A stretch of 64,000 bases of DNA from Gossypium raimondii (GCF_025698545.1 NC_068566.1:46913192-46977191), one strand, 5' to 3'; counted from the stretch's first letter, positions 11,281 to 23,998 are shown. Notes: generated by a model not told the origin, from the sequence alone. Numbers and translations: made by a program.

Positions 11281-13314
11281 CACATAATCTGCATTAGGAA
11301 ATTGCCTCAACGTTTCTGCTGTGAATCCACCATCTCTGGGGATCTGCAAGAGTATAACTGTTTGTTACCACAACGATAGATATACCTGATTAAAAATTGA
11401 TACAAGTGTTTTAAATATGTTCAACATCAGATTCAAGCTAACATTTAACACCTAAATCAACATCAAATTCAAGCTAACATTTAACACCTAAATTAACACC
11501 AATATGATATTGATACTTTCGAGAATACGAATTTGAAGTCTAGGACCAATTTAAAATCGATGAAAGTACCTAAGAAATCCTTGTATCATAAAGACTATAT
11601 CAAATTAGTCCTATTATTAAATGGATCAATTTAGCTCTGTATTATTAAAAATAATCAAATAGGGGCTAAATTGGAATAGAACTAATATTTTAAATTCTTT
11701 TATGGTTCTTTAAATGAAATCTTTTGTTTGTAATTAAATTGCAATTGAGAAAAATAATTTTCAAGATATTTTTATATAGTAAATGTTAATTCTATTACAA
11801 TTTGGACTTAATTGATTTTTTTTAATAGTATAGGGACTAAATTGATCCAGTCCCCATAATACAGAGACCTCCTACGTACTTTAACCATTTAAAATTTGTG
11901 CCATAGCTCGGGAAGACATTGGCTAGTAGATTGGACAAAACTAGAACATTGAAAATGAATGTTCTTTTATTTCCATTATTAGACTGCTTCAAAAGAAAGG
12001 GAACTTACAGCTAGTCAAGATTCCATAAACCGAATTCAGGAGCAAGATCTTGCAGGATATCATTTGGTGGCTGGCCACATTCTTGCATTTTCTGCATGAG
12101 GTCAACGATCCAGGTGAAGTTACGAGGATCATTTTCATAAACTCCATTAAGTTCCTTTATCAGCTCGTATTGGAGGGAGTATCGTTCGTGTTCTTCTTTG
12201 CTCAAACTGGTTTTGTGCTCATCTAACCACTGTGGGTATCTTTCTTCGATTTCCTTCATCGGTCCATGAAGAATCTCTTTGGAAAAAAGTTTTTGCATCA
12301 CAGTCTCTACAATCGATTCCATGTCCTGGTCAAAATGAAGGAATAATTAAGAACGTATTCCCTAGCATGTGCTACTAATGAAACCTAAAACCTGTCTCAA
12401 TTGATAACACACTAAAACAGGCTAACAATGTATTTTAAAGCAAAACATTAACGTGCATATATTTAACCTGTCGGGAAAAAAACCCGAGCCTCAAACTCAA
12501 ACCCAAACCCAAAATGACTAGAACCTAAAATTGACCCAAACCCAAAATGATCGGACTAGAAATTGACACGGAATCAAAATGATCGGTAAATTTTAAAACC
12601 TGAATTGATCTGATCAAAAACTAACCCCATCCCCCCAACAAGTTTGAAAGTTTGAGATGGAACTAAAGTAGAAAAAGGTTAATGGATGAAAATACCGGAA
12701 ATGTGAAATTACACCTACAGCAAAAATCTGAATTATAATTGCGATAAACAAGGCCTTGAAAGGAAAAAAGAAAACATTCAAGTAAATATACCTGAGACCC
12801 GGCAAGCTCCTCAAACTGCTTGAACCAATCCTCCATCATTGCATCCTTACTGAGATCATATCCGCCAAGTTTCGACATTGGTGCCAATCCTTTTACAGCT
12901 TCTCTGGTCTGTTCTCTCAGTTTATGAAGAGCTTCTGCAATATGAGACTCCCTTGAAAACCTTTTGCTTTCCCTTTTTCTTGCACTTCAAGTCAGGTAAT
13001 CCAATTCCTAACCTTTGAAAACTAGGCAAAGTATCAGATTCTTGCTTTTCTCTTCATCATCTCCTCCTGCACACCAAATATAAAGTTACATATTTGGCAG
13101 AAATTTCACAAACACTAAAATATATAGCTTTTGAGGGGGGAAATAGAAGAAATGGATTTTAGCTTGGGGGAAAAAATTGGACTTGAATCAAAAAGGGATA
13201 TTGAGAGAAAAATAAAAAAAATATAGGATAAATATGTAGACATATAAAAGTACATGTAAAGAGACCTTTGAGGACGAGGGGTAAGGTTGAGATTCTGGAA
13301 ATCATCCAAAGCAT
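11281..13314 (-). pseudogene. PEX19: PEX19 (peroxisome biogenesis protein 19) relic
   Basis: PEX19 is the cytosolic chaperone and receptor that delivers peroxisomal membrane proteins. Recognisable pieces on the minus strand are: 13266-13314 (DALDDFQNLNLT-like); 12792-13066, which includes the conserved stretch GLPDLK, KLREQTREAVKG and DLSKDAMMEDWFKQFEELAG; and 12031-12325, [19 protein letters not shown] through [16 protein letters not shown]. The usual first exon (MA...LDQLLDSAL) is not found upstream. Exon 12792-13066 needs two single-base corrections to stay open: an extra A near 13047 and an extra T near 12974, each causing an early stop. The candidate last exon (about 11281-11343) keeps the phase and traces of an EMLE-A-PN-C ending but no clean CaaX box. 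Splice sites look preserved. I read it as a recently decayed duplicate; sequencing errors are the alternative. Confidence 0.75.
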
Positions 13315-13439
13315 CTGAGATAAAAAGGGTTCAAACTTCAGAGGTTTAAGAAAAACAATTAAAACAAAGATTAAAGACAGAGAATCATAGTACCATGAAG
13401 TAGGTCTATATATCATCAGGTTGAGCTCAAGCAGCCTTC

Positions 13440-13870
13440 ATTTGCCTTAAGGTCAGAAATTATCACCAGTAACTTCAAGTGAAAATCCAGGAAGTTGAGA
13501 AGCATGTTGCAAAGATTGAGCGACCAACAGGAATAGTCTGCTTCCTGGTCGCCAAGGATACCAACGAAATTCTAAACTCATGGAAAACCTTGTTGATATT
13601 GTTGAGAAGAGTCACCACCAAATACACAAAAAAAACATGGTTCACAAGCTGCTCTGACATTGTGAAAATGATATTCAGTGATTGCAGGCGGTTACCTCTC
13701 TATTCCACTTAATCTTTATCTTGGCATCAAATTTACATTCCTTTAAAATGATGGCTTTTCGAATTTCATGTGCGCAGGTTGGCCTACTTGAACTGTGTTT
13801 CTCAAAGCAAGAGGTTGACTGTGTTGGGTGCCTTCATTCTGGCTTTAGTCGCTCGGTAAACTGAAATTTA
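13440..13870. other. Gap between PEX19 relic and PPR gene: short open frames, no recognised gene
   Basis: Both strands carry 60-77-codon open frames (13479-13712 on plus, 13475-13660 on minus) in DNA slightly less AT-rich than the flanks. I recognise no family. It may be the remnant of the 5' part of the PEX19 locus or of another gene. 13870-14350 shows nothing beyond AT-rich spacer, presumably the 3' side of the PPR gene. Confidence 0.25.
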
Positions 13871-14351
13871 GATATAAAAACTATAGAAAACCTATATAGC
13901 AGGTGGAGTAAAAACATTGAACTATACTTGGTTATTTGTATTGTTAAATCTTGATCATTATTTACCAATTCGGCTGTGAATGAATCTTTTTTGAGCTTTT
14001 TTTGCATTGTTTTTGTACTTTTGCTTCATTTTCCCTTTCTGATTCACTTCAACAAGCTAAATTCAAATAAAGGGTGGTTCATTGTTACTAAGGTTACAAC
14101 TAGCTAGAGATAACAATAAAACTCGGGTTTTGGGACAGGTACATTAGCTTATACTTAAGCATTTCAATGATGCAGCTCCTACCATTTCATTAAGAAGCTC
14201 TAGTAAAATAACAATAAAAATTGGCTCAATAATGTTAACATTACCTGAAGAATGCAAAAGAATGAAAGTAATAGAAACATAAAAGATACGTTGCATACCT
14301 AGTAAACGTTCATATTCACTGTGGAACTTCCTCTTTATTGTTTGACAATCT

Positions 14352-16148
14352 TCACAATGCCTGCCTTATCTCATAAGTTGGTTGATCTTCTTCAGTCACT
14401 GCCAATAGAGTCACTAACTTGACTACTGTTAATGAATCAGCAGAAAATCCTTTATCTACCATTTCATGAAGAATTTTCATAGCTTTAGACATGTCATTTC
14501 TTTGAAGGAAACCCCGAATTGTAATATTGTAAGAGATGTTATTTGGAAAACAATCATCTTCTTCCATCTTCCTGAAAAGATCATATGCTTTTTCAGGTAG
14601 TCCTTCATTGCAAAGTCCCTTGATCATTATGTTATATGTCGGCAGACTAGGCTTTAAACCAATAGCAAAGACGTGTGAAAAGAGTCTTGTTGCAGCTTCG
14701 AAATGCTTGGCTTCGATCAAGCCATCAAGTAGGATATTATAGTGGAAAATATAGGGTTCTAACTCATTGTTTTGCACTGCATGAAATAGTTCTAATGCCA
14801 CATCAATTTGACCACGTTTGCATAAACCATCTAGCAAAACTGAGTAAGTAATATGATTTGGAACTTGACCACAAGCACGCATATTCTCGAAGAGTTCTTC
14901 TGCATCTGAAAGCCTCCCTACTTGGAACATGCAACGCATAAGACTAGTGTACGTAGCAACGTCGGGAGCCGGTCCTTTCTGAGTCATTTCATGAAAGAGC
15001 TTTAGCGCTTCCTCTATCTTGTTAGTTTTACAATATCCATTGATCATGATATTGTAACTAAATACATTACGTTCACATCCAAGGTTAACCATCGAATCAA
15101 AAACCTTTCTAGCCTCATCCAATTCACCCTGCAAACAATACATGTTTATCAATTCACTATACGTAATAACATTAGGCCAAACCCCTTTACGAGTCATCAT
15201 TGCAACCACACCTAAAGCCTCAGAAATTTTCCCTTCTTTACAAAATCCACCAACCAATATATTAAAAGTCACAACATTCAGTTTCAAATCGTTACTCTCC
15301 ATTTCATTGAGTAATCTCTTCACCTCACTCCAATTTCCCAAACTACACATCGCTCGAATTAACGAACTGTAAGTAACAACATCCAGTTGAATACCTTTGC
15401 CCTTCATTTCATCCACAATGTCCAAAGCCTCTGATATATACTTAGTCTTAAAAAGGCAATCTATAACAGATGTATACGCCACTAAATCAAGCCTGAAACC
15501 CCTTTCTTTCATCTCCCTCAACATTCTAACAGCGCCATCGCTATTACCCATTTTACAATATCCATTAACCATTATCGTATATAAATACAAATCCGGTCGA
15601 AACCCCATTAAAACCATCTCATCAAACAACTTACCAGCTTGACCAACTTTACCTTGAGTACAAAACCCTTTAATCAAAGTAGAGTAAGTAACTAAATTCA
15701 ATCTATAACCAAGCTTCAACATTTTCCCTAAAACCGAAAACCCGAAACTGACACAATTCGAAAGACAGAAACAATTCATCAAAATATTAAGAGTATAAAC
15801 ATCATGTCTTATCCCCAACAATTCCATTTGTTTACAAAGAGAAACAACAATGGCATAATGTTTCATTCCCACAATAGAACCTAATAGTTTGTTGAATTCA
15901 ACAATACATGGCTTGGGAGAAGCATGGGTCATTTTATTAAACAAAGTAAGGGCATCAACAATGTTATGAAACTCATACTTTTTTCTATTTCCTTTCTCGG
16001 ATGAATTTGTGGTGCTGTATACGCCATTAAAAGAAGAAGAGGAGGAGGAGGAGGAGGAGTTGGTTTTTATATGAAGAAGTGAATAATGGTTACCGATTTG
16101 ATGAAAACGAGGAAGAACAGTTTTGTGCAGCTTCCACTTCATTATCAT
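14352..16148 (-). CDS. P-class pentatricopeptide repeat protein, intronless, 598 aa
   Basis: PPR proteins of this class bind organelle RNA one base per repeat and stabilise, cleave or help translate transcripts. The frame is open from ATG (16146-16148) to TAA, without introns, as usual for PPR genes. A second Met at codon 3 is an equally possible start. The N-terminus is basic and Ser-rich (nine-Ser run at about residues 31-39), compatible with a mitochondrial presequence. From about residue 80 to 580 runs a continuous array of 35-residue repeats of the form VVTYSTLIKGFCxxGKxxxAxxLFDEM, about 13-14 units. No E, DYW or SMR domain follows. The short presequence plus dense P repeats resembles the Rf-like clade of mitochondrial PPRs; the target RNA cannot be read from the sequence. 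Confidence 0.92.
   Translation of the reverse strand: MIMKWKLHKTVLPRFHQIGNHYSLLHIKTNSSSSSSSSSFNGVYSTTNSSEKGNRKKYEFHNIVDALTLFNKMTHASPKPCIVEFNKLLGSIVGMKHYAIVVSLCKQMELLGIRHDVYTLNILMNCFCLSNCVSFGFSVLGKMLKLGYRLNLVTYSTLIKGFCTQGKVGQAGKLFDEMVLMGFRPDLYLYTIMVNGYCKMGNSDGAVRMLREMKERGFRLDLVAYTSVIDCLFKTKYISEALDIVDEMKGKGIQLDVVTYSSLIRAMCSLGNWSEVKRLLNEMESNDLKLNVVTFNILVGGFCKEGKISEALGVVAMMTRKGVWPNVITYSELINMYCLQGELDEARKVFDSMVNLGCERNVFSYNIMINGYCKTNKIEEALKLFHEMTQKGPAPDVATYTSLMRCMFQVGRLSDAEELFENMRACGQVPNHITYSVLLDGLCKRGQIDVALELFHAVQNNELEPYIFHYNILLDGLIEAKHFEAATRLFSHVFAIGLKPSLPTYNIMIKGLCNEGLPEKAYDLFRKMEEDDCFPNNISYNITIRGFLQRNDMSKAMKILHEMVDKGFSADSLTVVKLVTLLAVTEEDQPTYEIRQAL
16036..16062 (-). repeat. GAG/GAA trinucleotide run coding for poly-Ser in the PPR presequence
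   Basis: A purine-rich trinucleotide run on the plus strand (aagaagaggaggaggaggag) encodes the Ser run of the predicted presequence. Such runs change length easily. Confidence 0.8.
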
Positions 16149-16199
16149 GGAGGGGATTTTGCGGCTACCAATTTGAGGGTCGGCAGCTTTTGGCTTTTG

Positions 16200-17629
16200 G
16201 GGGGGGGGTGATAGTGGTTTGGTTCCTGAACTTTTGAATAAGCCCCTAAACTATTTTTAAATTCAGCTCCAAATTCCAAATTTTTCTATTGGCTAAAATT
16301 TTGGAAAAGCCCCTAAACTATGGTACTTTATTTATGTAAGTCCCTATTTAATTTTTAACCCTAATAAGCCTATATAAGTTAACTTTTTAATTTGTGAGCG
16401 TAAAATTAGATATTAGTTAAAATTAAGGATTCTTCGGAATTCTTTTAGGTAATGATTAAATAATTTTTTTACATAGTAAATTATATTATTATTATGAAGA
16501 TATTTTTATATTTTTAAAATTTAACTTAATCATTGTTTTACAAAATAAACTATATTATTATGGGGATATTTTTATTCTTTGGGATAAATCTCAAAATTAT
16601 ACACAAATTTTGATTTAATTTACAATTATATACATGAACTTTAATTTGGTGTAGTTATACACATGAAACTTTAATTATAATTTAAATGTATACTTAAAAC
16701 TTTAATTTTGATTTAACCATATACATTTAGAGAAATAAATACATCAATTTATTTTTATATTGGATAAATATAATTATTTATGTATTTAATATATAAACAT
16801 AAAATGATGTTACATCAATAATTGTGTTAATAATTTACAAAATTGGGTAAAATCAAAATTTCATGTGTACAATTGTACATTAAATCCTAATTCATATATA
16901 GTTTCGAATATACCCTTATCCATTTATATCTTTTAAAAATTATATTTTTACATCTTTTATATAAAAATTTGAAGAAGAATACACACATTTCATTTCATTT
17001 ATCACAAAATTTCAAAAAGTAATGCTTCTTATATTTTATTTTTGAATATTCTTTGACCAATAGTGTTAATGTACTAAAAAAGGCTTATTCCAAGAAGTAT
17101 GTACATTGAAGTTATTTTTGGTTGTAAAATAAAATCCATGTATGGGTAGCATTTTGATATTTAAAACTATATAATATAATATAATATTTGTGTCATATTG
17201 CTTTGTCCTCAACACAATATTTCCATTCTTCAACAAATGAACAAATGCTGTACAAATGATGCCTACTCTAAGGCATTTGTTTCTTTTTAGTAACCAAAAA
17301 CAAATATAAATATCCAGCCGTAAATACATGTAAAAAATAACCCCTATTAATACAATTAAATAAGACTCCATTTGATTGATTTCATGCTTTTGTTTCTTTT
17401 GCTATCTGTTTCTTGTTTCCCTTTCTATCCAAAAATTTACCAACCAAATGAAACCTAAGAAAATTACCTCAAAAATATCAAAATACAAATGCTGAAAAAG
17501 GGGGACGGTAAAGAGGGTTAAAAAGTTAATACTGGTGCATGCTGCCATTGTTGTATATGCTCGGAAATATCGTATTCAGATCCAAGGAACAAAACTTTTT
17601 GATATTTACATCGTCGACGAATCTTCAGG
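16200..17629. other. Spacer between PPR promoter and SEC16 3' end
   Basis: AT-rich DNA. Near 16220-16420 there are 'aaaagcccctaaactat'-type phrases of a dispersed element. At 16590-16880 a fold-back pair gives (tacacaaattttgatttaat ... acaattatatacatgaactt) and its rough inverse (aaaatcaaaatttcatgtgt). I see no gene. The short frame at 17066-17371 on the minus strand has no recognisable product. Confidence 0.5.
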
Positions 17630-20600
17630 TCAAAGTTCCACCTCATGTAGTTGTTCATCTCCAAAACTACCATTAGCTGGACCAGGCATGAACAATGGTG
17701 GAGGTTTTCCCGGTGCTTCTCCTGAAGGTCTTATTTCGGGTTTACTAGGAGGACTTAATGGATCATCAAAGTTGCCTCCACTCCACGAGACTGTTCGTCG
17801 TGAGTGTGGTGATGGATAGGCATTGGCATTTGTCGTAAAGACTTCTTGAGGGATGTTATCCATGCTTGGGAACCTTGGCCTAGTCACCGCCGGCAGAGGT
17901 CTGGGAGATTGACAAAAGTCATTGACACTAGAAGTGGAAGTGGGAGTGCTGGGATTATTGTTAGTAGCATTCTCTTCTTGTGCATTTTCAGTAATTGCCT
18001 CCATTGATTGTTCGCTCATTGTTGTTGATATGGGCATGGGAATAAAGAACTTTGCATTTGCGGCAGCAGCAGGTTTAACGGAGGAAACAGCAGGTGACTG
18101 AAATAAATTCGCTTGGCCACCACCTCCTTTGTTGAAAGTGTCCACGTACCTGTCGAGAGATCATAATGGCATAGGGAAATCAAACGAAAAACGTAAATAT
18201 TAGCCAGGTCTATTGAAATACTGCATTTACTACCTTATCATACTTTTGACATCCATTTCCCTTTTAGCCTATTTTCCACCAAGTTTGTTCCATAGCATCA
18301 TTCAAATGAAATAATGGGCATTGCTAAAAAGTAAAACTTTAGAAGTACCTTGCTCGAACACCCATCCGTCCACGAGCTGAGAATTGATTGGAGCTTGTAG
18401 GAATGGGAGGGATCCCAGAAGCATGTTCTATTGGGGTTGGATTTCGGAATTTTGGGCTTCCATTAGGGGGAGAACTTTCACTCTTCAATGCAGAGTTCAA
18501 GTTGTAATCAGATGTTCCATTCTGGAATGAAGCAGTGGTTGGAGGTGGTGGCAAGGCTGGTTCTTTGGCCAGAGGTTCAGCGCCTTCCTCCACCCATCTC
18601 TTAAGTTTTTCATCATAGTAGAATTTGTTCTTTTCACCCAGCTTAGCCTTCAGATAACGATGCAAATTAAATTAAATCAAACAATTTATATATCAGGAGT
18701 GGTTATCCATCTAGTTTGACAGTAGGTAAAAGGAATTACCTGTTTATCAGGGCGAGGTCTTAAGACTAACCCAAAAGTTTTCTGGAAAAGCTGTGAGCCA
18801 AAACTAAAACGAGAAAAGCGAGATGCCCCTGGTGAGACTGATTGTTTGCCTTGTTCATTGGATGGTCCTGTTTCCTTTGATGAATCAACCTGATCCCATT
18901 AAATATCAATAAGATGCACAAGCAGCTAATAGCAAATATATTTTCAAGTGAAGGTAGCTGTAAACCTGTCTTGTTGTTCTGCCAATGTCTGGTTCTGAAA
19001 CACTTCTATTATGCATTGTCATTTTACCATCAGCCCCCCTACCCTCCCAATCATTTATAGGTTCCATTGAAGATGAGGGCATCAAAGATGACATAGCCAT
19101 TGTTGATTGGCTAGCTGAGACTCTTGGCCCGGTTTGTTGGTTGAAATGGTCATTACCTTGAGAATTTCCATTTGATGCTGATGTAGGAGGTGGTGGTAGA
19201 CCCCCCACAACTCGATGCGCAGTGCTATCAAAAAAGTTTAGCAACTTACCAACTAATTTTACTGGAGCCAAGTTCGTAGCATATCCCCCCTGCAAAAGCA
19301 AAGCCCAATATGAACAGAGAGAAGATATTGATGAGAAGGCGTAAACTGAGAAGCTAAAACTTACCTGTTGATGGATTCTTATCCTCTCTTCAAGAGATAA
19401 AACTAAATGTTTCCAAGTTTCTACCTCAGGCACTCGACTAGTTTTCAGAGATTTTAATACGGCTTGACAGTACCTGAACTAGCCTTGTTATGTTAACAAA
19501 TTGAATGAAATGTATGTTCAGAAATCAAATGCAAACAACTTAAACATGCTTACTTTAATGAATCTGAAACTTTTCCAACTTCAGCCAGCATGTGCGCATA
19601 AATAAGTTTGTATGGCTGAAATGGTAGCAAGACAAACTGAGAGTTCCCCAGCACCTTTGAATATTCATATAACTCTGTCCTCTGTGAAATAAACAAGAAC
19701 AGAAATTTTGAAAGGCATAAGTGACAGGGTGATGTCTTAAAAATTACACACTAAAAATTGAGAACCTTGCCCATCTGAAAAGCTGGGTTTTGGCATTATA
19801 TACAATCAGTTACAAGAGATGGCTTTACCATAGAATTAAAAAATTATACAAATTTCACGAAGAGAGAGAGATGCAGAGAATGCACACTGAAGATTGATAT
19901 TCCATTTACATTTCCCCAACTAGGAAAAAACATCCTCAACTACACAGAGTAAAACAGTCATAAAAGGGAGGGGGGGGGGATAAACTCTAGTAAACATGCT
20001 AAAGTACCAATACCATGCTTAACATATAGTTAATAACACAATGATTAAGGACCAAAAAAACTTGAGGAGCACCTGGATAGCCTCTGGACTAGCATAGGTT
20101 CGGGGAAACTTCCAGTGGTCTGCTCCAATAAGACAAAGTCTAGCACTACCTGAATATGACTCAAAGTTTGCTTCCGCAACTAAATAACAGACGTGTGCTG
20201 CCGTTATCTGGATTAGAACTCTCGAGTAAGAGGCATTTTATAAACATTAAGGATAAATAAATATGTAAGTGTGCTATCCAAAAGTGAGAAAATGAGGCTA
20301 GAATGGACAATAATGTACCTCACTCCTTTCCTTCCACAGGCAATCTCCAAGATGGATAATTACAAGCTCATCATCTTTGGTTCTATTTGCAGTTATTACG
20401 GCCAAATTCTCTTCCCAATCATCAAGCATTAAATTAGTCCTTACCTGCCCATAAAAAAGGAGAAGCAAGGGAATTCAGCTGCTTACAGGTTACAGCAAAA
20501 GTAGTCCTATTACTTTGACTTCAAACATATGGACGTCACATGAGAAGAAACATGTGGTAAAATGAAATTTGAGATGAAACAAAATTAACAGGCAGTGGCT

Positions 20601-23600
20601 GAATGAAGCATGAATTCTCCACAACTAACTTACACTTCTTCCCAATAGCATTGCATGATCATTCCAAAAAGGTATACAAAGAACAGAAGCATCAGAAGTA
20701 TGTGTAAAACAATCCCTTTAACCTATGTCGTTCTTCTTGTGGGTAACCACTTCACCGCACGGGCATATTTTTTTCTTAAGTCTTTTATTGAAGAATCAAA
20801 AAACAATCAGATCATTTATTTGTCTTAATACCTCTTTGGTAGAAAATTTTCCTCCCTGAAAAATAACCAATTAGAATTAAATTCCATGCACCAATATATT
20901 ACCTCTGCATGCTGTTGAGACAAATCCATGCCATCAATTGTGGAGCCTGTGGAAAAAACATCTGCCGGTTGCCCTGCAATTAGCAGGCATAATGTCCGTA
21001 AAGGAGACCCTGCTACCAGCTGATGAAGTGCCATTTGCTTAATAGTATCAATGTAGAACTACAATGACCCAAAGTCACCGCCAAGAACCAATGGTAAAAA
21101 AGAGAGATTGCAGCTTCAGTCAAACCTTCCTCAACATGAAAATAAGAATATGTCACAGACAATTTAATGAACAAAAAAACAAACCTGTTCACCAACTTGT
21201 GACGCGAGAACAAGTGCAGGTCCCCACAACTGACCCTCTTGTGCACGCTGTAGAGCCTCTTTCTTTCTACCAGAAACCAGAAGATTCTGCACCTCAATTG
21301 CGGTTGCCTATAACATATATTAAAAATAACTGAGAAAATAAGACAAAGCAGTTTGTAATGATAAAAAGAGTGAAGTATAGTTGATGGCATACCCGAACTT
21401 GTCCTTCAGAAGGCAATAGCTGCAAGCAGTGGCTAAGAGCACCATAAGATGCGTCCTTCCTCTTTGCAGATGCAAAGAGTTTAGCAACTGCTGATTCTGG
21501 AGTATCAGTCTCCTATAAATGGGTGCATGCCAATAAGAATGAAATACAATATAACACGCAAAAGAAAGCAGAGAAGAACAAAAACAGTCTGACTTTTAAG
21601 GAATAGCTATTTCTTGAGTTGTATGCAAGAAAGCCTAAGACCATTAGATTGAATGAAAAGAAAAAGGACAAGCATCTTTACAAGATACAATTAAAGCGAA
21701 AATGAAAACTTTTAAGGCAAGTGAAACCTCATTGTTAATAAAAAAAGAAGGTTAAAATTACAATAAAAGCATTTACCTTCAATAGAGTGTCAGAGCCAAA
21801 AGGAGACCGAAGTTTTCCATAATGCTGACAAGCTATTTTGAGCAATGAGAGAAGCATTCTCATATTTTCACCTTTTCCGTAGTCCATGTTAGGGGATTCA
21901 CAGCTGGCAATTCGGTCATCAATCCATTTGCTCAAGTCTTTATTGCTTACATTTCCACCAACCAATGGACCAGGGAAGGATTGTTGGCACAGAGTATTAA
22001 AATAATCACAGGCTGCTGGTGCAGCAGCAGAAACACTTGTGTTTGAATTGACAACTTCCAACATATTGAGAACAGAAATATAGGCTCCCACAGAATCCTT
22101 CAAATAAACATAATCATACAACATTAGCAGTTAGAATAATTAATATTTACAGCAAGAGCATCATGTTTGGTACTTAAAACTCAATAAGGGATCCCCTGGC
22201 TACAAAACCATGCTTTAGACCCTCAATCAAGAAAGATATATTTTCTGGAAACTAGAACAAGAGACACAACTTCATACTATTTCTTACTTCCATCAGCTTC
22301 TACAAAATAAATTATATTATAAAGTAGTCTAACCTGGGTACCAAATGATGAGTTTTGCAGAGGACTACCATCCTTCATTATAATGAGTTTTCCACCAAAC
22401 CCAAAACTAACAAGTGCATGTGGAGGACGGCCAGCAGACGATCTCCCTGTGTTGGAAGCATAAGGAAACGGCTGGCTACTCTGAAGCGGCTGCGGGGCAA
22501 CATTAACAGATTTTTGGCTTCCATAGAAATCATTTGAGAAATTCACTTGCTCATTTTGGTTTAAATTTGTCTGGATAAACTGGTTGTTGAAGTTTTCACT
22601 AGGAAGAAAGCTTTGCAACCCAGTAACCCCATTGGCCTCAGTATGAACCTGATTAGCACTATTGACAGACTGAGCTTCCTGCAGAGAATTATAGGATGAC
22701 TGGAAGTTACTTGCATTGTTGTTCACAGGCATATTCAAACCAAAAGATGTATCTGATTGCTTGTTTGCATCAAAGCTTGAAAGTGCCCCACTATTGGCAG
22801 CAGTCCCAGGCTGCCACATATTGAAACCTTGACTTTTATAAGTACCATAGGAGTCACTCCAATTATGATGTCCACCAGGGCTTCCAAGGCCTAGTGACCC
22901 ATAATTATCACCTTGTCCATGTTCACCATACATACTAGAACTATCAGTTTGAGAATTCTGAACAGTAGAAGCAAATCCATTTTGATTTTGCTGACCATCA
23001 TCTTGAACAGTTGACTGAACAGAGGCATTATAGCTGTCAAGTGCAAACCATTGTTGAGCAATTAAATCGTAGTAATAACCAGGGTATTGAGGGTCAAAAA
23101 TCATATGTTCTGGATAACCATTATTCACTTGTGAAACCTGATTCCAATCTGCCACATTCTCCATGGCACCATGCTCTAAGGTTGTCATAGTCCCCGCAAA
23201 AGACTGAACCGTCTGTTGCAAATAAGAAGCCTCCGCTTTCACATCTGTGTTCCAACTGCCATCACCACCTGAACCGTCCACGTGATACCACTGCCCTGAA
23301 TTTGCATCATACTTCCACCCTGGATACATTTTCTCCCAATAGTCAATGCTATACAAATCTTGCTCATTTCCATTATTTGCAGCAGAAGCTTCATAAACTT
23401 GATCATGGCTGCCATCATGATACTGCTGGTAAGTACTAGCTGAATTATGATCTACAAAACTCGTTTTTGCAATTTCACCTGCTTCAGAAGGGAAAACCCC
23501 TATGGGATTCTCCCCTAAATCACTGAAAAAATCGGAATAATGACCGAACCCATGCACCCCATTCTCGTTAGAATCAGCAAAAAGTGAATTCCATCCTACT

Positions 23601-23998
23601 TCCTTAACCCCAGAATTCTTAGATCCAACATTCTCACCTAAATCCTGATTGAATCCAGCCTCCGACAGTTCTCCTTCTAGGAGATGATCAGACGTTTCGA
23701 CCACACTATTATCAAACCCCAATGAATCATTTGGCTCATTAACTACGGGTACATTGGCCTGTGCTGGACCTGTATCCACAGGATCTTTTTCCTTTACAGC
23801 ATGACTATCAACCTCTTCATCGCCGGAATCTTCTCCCATTGATAAATTGGAAAAGCCTTTAGTATCATCGGAATCAATACCCTCCGTGAATTTAGGAACA
23901 GTGGGACCCATACTGTCATCATCATCATCATCTACTAACTTATCAAAAAAATCTTCATCCGTGTGATCCTCCACCTGGAATGGAGGATTCGAAGCCAT
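17630..23998 (-). CDS. SEC16B: SEC16 homologue, COPII/ER-exit-site scaffold (13 coding exons)
   Basis: Exons, 5' to 3': 23998-22334, 22097-21777, 21512-21393, 21307-21185, 21058-20903, 20444-20319, 20207-20073, 19681-19554, 19473-19365, 19289-18966, 18889-18740, 18647-18349, 18149-17630; 1391 aa, all phases agree. SEC16 organises ER exit sites and templates COPII coat assembly through Sec23 and Sec13. The acidic N-terminus (EDFFDKLVDDDDDD) is followed by two aromatic OCRE-like motifs, YPGWKYDANSGQWYHVD (225-241) and YPGYYYDLIAQQWFALD (305-321). The central conserved domain begins at PHALVSFGFGGKL (526) and the alpha-helical ACE1-like part spans exons 2-9. The C-terminus is a Pro/Ser-rich tail containing FYYDEKLKRWVEEG. 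Length matches the Arabidopsis SEC16 proteins (about 1350-1380 aa). Which Arabidopsis copy (SEC16A/MAG5 or SEC16B) is closer is undecided; both are tandem in Arabidopsis, only one is here. Confidence 0.94.

Noticed and set aside
12614-12887. Read-through frames extending past PEX19 exon 12792-13066
   Set aside because: They continue into the intron past a good donor site (gtatattt), so the extra peptide is not real.
14536-15642. Open frames on the plus strand of 68-81 codons
   Set aside because: They lie antisense inside the intact PPR gene and show no independent coding features.
17066-17371. 101-codon minus-strand frame with hydrophobic stretches
   Set aside because: Ile/Leu/Phe richness follows from AT-rich DNA, and there is no neighbouring exon or motif.
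19970-19980. Run of G (gggaggggggggga) inside a SEC16 intron as a possible G-quadruplex or regulator
   Set aside because: It is a single homopolymer-like run without the four spaced tracts needed, and may even be a length-uncertain sequencing site.
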